DNA from: CAZMGD01 sp964565705 | GTDB lineage: Bacteria; Actinomycetota; Acidimicrobiia; Acidimicrobiales; Ilumatobacteraceae | Length of the DNA stretch: 6,728 nt | NCBI GenBank assembly: GCA_964565705.1 | Contig: CAZMGD010000162.1 | Location: 1-6,728 of the forward strand | Direction: 5' to 3' | In this document: piece after piece, positions 5,304 to 6,728 of the stretch | How positions within the stretch are numbered: the stretch's first letter is position 1 | How the letters are laid out: the number at the start of each line of letters is the position of its first letter | The notes under the pieces: model-generated | The model's database searches: none | What the model was told of the DNA's origin: nothing | Seen by the model: the letters and a program-made list of their open reading frames with translations, nothing else | Position numbers and translations under genes: made by a program

Positions 5304-6548
5304 ATGGAAGTGATCATCGATCGGTGCGCTGGTCTGGACGTTCACAAGCGCACGGTCGTGGCTTGTGTCCGCACGCCAGGGACGGGCCGCCAGAAGCGGG
5401 CGTCGGAAGTGGCGACGTTCGGGACGTTCCAGCATCAGCTCGAAGCGTTGCGAGCCTGGCTGATCTCGCGTGGGGTGACGGCGGTCGCGATGGAAGCGAC
5501 GGGGGTGTTCTGGAAGTCGGTGTGGCATGTCCTCGACGAGCACGACTGGTCTGACGGGATGCTGCTGGTGAACCCGGCTCACATCAAGGCGGTGCCGGGC
5601 CGCAAGACCGACGTGAACGACGCGACCTGGATCGCGCAGCTCCTCGAATGTGGTCTGTTGAACGGCAGCTTCGTGCCGCCCGTGGAGATCCGTGAGCTGC
5701 GCGAAGTGACCCGCTATCGGCGGCAGCTCACCGAGGAACGCGCCCGCGAGGTGCAACGCCTGCAGAAGGTGCTCGAGGACGCCAAGGTGAAGCTGTCGTC
5801 GGTCGCGTCGAAGATGCTCGGCGTGACCAGCCGCATGATCCTCGACGCGCTCTGCGACGGAGAACGCGACCCGGACGTGCTGGCCAAGATGGCCAAGGGC
5901 AAACTGCGCTCCAAGAGCGACGATCTCCGCCAATGTGTGCCGGGCCGCTTCAACGAGCATCACGCCGGGATGGTTCGCGAGCTCCTCGCTCACATCGACT
6001 ATCTCGACGCGGCGATCGTCCGGCTCGATCGACGTGTTGAGGAGATGACGGCCCCTTTCCGCCCGGCGCTGGGCCTGATCGCCACGGCGCCGGGGATCCA
6101 GCAACGCACCGCTGAGATCATCATCGCTGAGATCGGTGTCGACATGAGCCGATTCCCCACGCCGGGGCATCTGTGCTCGTGGGCCGGTGTGTGCCCGGGG
6201 AACAACGAGTCCGCCGGCAAGCACCGGCCCCCACCCTCCCGTCACGGCAGCCCCTGGCTGACGTCCGCTCTGGTCGAAGCGGCCTGGGCGGCGACACGAA
6301 CGAAAGGCTGCTACTTGCAGGTCCGGTTCTGGCGGATCGCGAAACGGCGAGGTCAGCAGCGCGCCCTGATCGCGATCGCGCACAGCCTGCTCACCATCAT
6401 CTGGTGGATGGTCACCGAGAACACCCCCTACCGCGAGCTCGGACCCGACTACCGCGCCGGACACGACAGCCCCGAACGACGACGACGCCAACTCGTCGAC
6501 CAACTCCAACGCCTCGGCTACGACGTCGCGCTCACACCAGCAGCCTGA
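5304..6548 (+). CDS. IS110-family transposase (DEDD, bridge-RNA-guided recombinase)
   Basis: This enzyme excises and inserts the element through a RuvC-like DEDD site and a catalytic serine, guided by a bridge RNA. The protein has 414 residues, at the long end of the usual 300-400. D12 (GLDVHK), E64 (AMEATG), D103 and D106 (KTDVND) form the DEDD set. A charged helical coiled-coil region spans roughly 130-180. The C-terminal Tnp_20 domain shows TAPGIQQRTAEIIIAEIG, WAGVCPGNNESAGK and HGSPWLTSALVEAAW. S303 in NESAGK is the likely nucleophile by position in the motif. The ATG at 5304 has AGGGG seven bases upstream; GTG at 5301 is also in frame. There is no frameshift or stop, so the gene appears functional. 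It faces away from the thioredoxin gene, which is on the other strand. Confidence 0.93.
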   Translation: MEVIIDRCAGLDVHKRTVVACVRTPGTGRQKRASEVATFGTFQHQLEALRAWLISRGVTAVAMEATGVFWKSVWHVLDEHDWSDGMLLVNPAHIKAVPGRKTDVNDATWIAQLLECGLLNGSFVPPVEIRELREVTRYRRQLTEERAREVQRLQKVLEDAKVKLSSVASKMLGVTSRMILDALCDGERDPDVLAKMAKGKLRSKSDDLRQCVPGRFNEHHAGMVRELLAHIDYLDAAIVRLDRRVEEMTAPFRPALGLIATAPGIQQRTAEIIIAEIGVDMSRFPTPGHLCSWAGVCPGNNESAGKHRPPPSRHGSPWLTSALVEAAWAATRTKGCYLQVRFWRIAKRRGQQRALIAIAHSLLTIIWWMVTENTPYRELGPDYRAGHDSPERRRRQLVDQLQRLGYDVALTPAA

Positions 6549-6574
6549 ACGCGATCCAACAACCGGGCTCACGA

Positions 6575-6590
6575 GTAACTACACAACACC
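6575..6590 (+). repeat. Right copy of GTAAC-N6-ACACC, possible IS end region
   Basis: GTAAC (6575-6579) and ACACC (6586-6590) match the left copy at 5075-5090. The six-base centre is TACACA here and CGTGTG on the left. It lies 27 bases after the transposase stop, a plausible place for a short IS110 right end. The rest of 6549-6609 shows no gene. Confidence 0.4.
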
Positions 6591-6597
6591 CCCTCTC

Positions 6598-6603
6598 TAC
6601 CGT
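6598..6603 (+). promoter_or_regulatory. Candidate -10 box (TACCGT) of the gene at 6610
   Basis: TACCGT fits the actinobacterial TANNNT -10 pattern and ends six bases before the ATG at 6610, the geometry of a leaderless transcript. It lies inside the loop of a CCCCC (6589-6593) / GGGGG (6604-6608) inverted repeat. The G-run ends one base before the ATG, too close to act as a normal ribosome site. Confidence 0.45.
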
Positions 6604-6609
6604 GGGGGC

Positions 6610-6728
6610 ATGGAGACGGCAGTCGGGTTCGATGTGGTGGCGGTGGTCGGCCGGGCTGTGTCGATGGAGGTGTCGTCGGCGTCGTCGGGGGAGTTGGTGT
6701 GGGCGGATCGGGCGGCGGACCGGTTGCG
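6610..6728 (+). CDS. Start of an unidentified ORF, 3' end outside window
   Basis: An open frame of 39 full codons begins with ATG at 6610 (METAVGFDVVAVVGRAVSM...) and runs off the right edge without a stop. Codon third positions are almost all G or C, and GTG, GCG and TCG are heavily used, as expected of a real high-GC gene. The preceding -10-like box supports the start. The small Ala/Val-rich N-terminus, ending WADRAADRLR, has no motif I can identify with certainty. It is reminiscent of the N-termini of the multicopy actinobacterial DUF222/HNH (13E12-type) proteins, but this is only an impression from a short fragment. Confidence 0.5.
   Translation, partial: METAVGFDVVAVVGRAVSMEVSSASSGELVWADRAADRL

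Larger units (their letters stand above)
5086..6590 (+). mobile_element. IS110-family insertion sequence (approximate limits)
   Basis: This is an insertion sequence of about 1.5 kb with a single intact IS110-type transposase (recombinase), a non-coding leader of roughly 200 bases and a short 3' end. IS110 elements usually lack terminal inverted repeats and large target duplications, so the ends cannot be read directly. The limits here follow the paired GTAAC-N6-ACACC sequences and are uncertain by tens of bases. Long non-coding DNA upstream and little downstream fits the IS110 group rather than the IS1111 group. The element lies between the thioredoxin gene and an ORF starting at 6610. Confidence 0.7.

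Noticed and set aside
5277..6572. Open frame of 431 codons opposite the transposase
   Set aside because: It covers nearly the same span as the intact IS110 transposase and has no family motifs. It is a shadow.
6589..6608. CCCCC...GGGGG inverted repeat as transcription terminator for the transposase
   Set aside because: It has a ten-base loop, only five pairs and no U-run after it, and it overlaps a better-supported -10 box and start codon.
1..6728. CRISPR arrays, tRNA or rRNA genes
   Set aside because: No regularly spaced repeats, no cloverleaf-like or ribosomal segments were seen in any part of the window.

Overview
This is a high-GC window with strong third-position G/C bias and frequent GTG starts. 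It reads as an actinobacterium, possibly from a less-studied class such as Acidimicrobiia; that placement is an inference from codon style and protein flavour, not a match to a named genome. The window comes from a draft assembly: positions 3710-3809 are exactly 100 Ns, so the true gap length is unknown.

Left part (1-3709, + strand): a compact aromatic-degradation operon. It starts inside the reductase subunit of a multicomponent phenol hydroxylase (DmpP type). It continues with muconate cycloisomerase (catB), catechol 1,2-dioxygenase (catA), muconolactone isomerase (catC) and a flavin-type split-barrel protein (PPOX superfamily) that is cut by the gap. Intergenic distances are 11, 52, 10 and 17-41 bases. 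Together the enzymes would turn phenol into catechol, then cis,cis-muconate, muconolactone and 3-oxoadipate enol-lactone, which is the ortho branch of the beta-ketoadipate pathway. All key catalytic residues of CatB and CatA are present.

Middle part (3810-5041, - strand): a siderophore-interacting protein (FAD-dependent ferric reductase type) whose last residues are lost in the gap, and a zinc-finger thioredoxin (thioredoxin 2/TrxC type). Between them is a short AT-rich stretch with a 27-base imperfect palindrome overlapping a likely -10 box. It looks like a repressor-controlled, possibly leaderless promoter for the siderophore-interacting protein.

Right part (about 5086-6590, + strand): a probably complete IS110-family insertion sequence. 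It has an intact DEDD-type transposase of 414 residues and about 200 bases of hairpin-rich non-coding DNA upstream, where IS110-group elements encode their bridge RNA. This leader also holds two diverged copies of a roughly 40-base module. Similar 16-base sequences lie exactly 1500 bases apart at the two presumed ends. After the IS, a new ORF starts at 6610 behind a textbook TANNNT box and runs off the window.

The aromatic operon and the IS110 element belong to known families. The less ordinary points are the pairing of a Dmp-type hydroxylase with ortho cleavage, the PPOX gene at the end of the operon, the palindromic operator, and the structured and internally repeated IS110 leader. I see no clear sign of a wholly new system.
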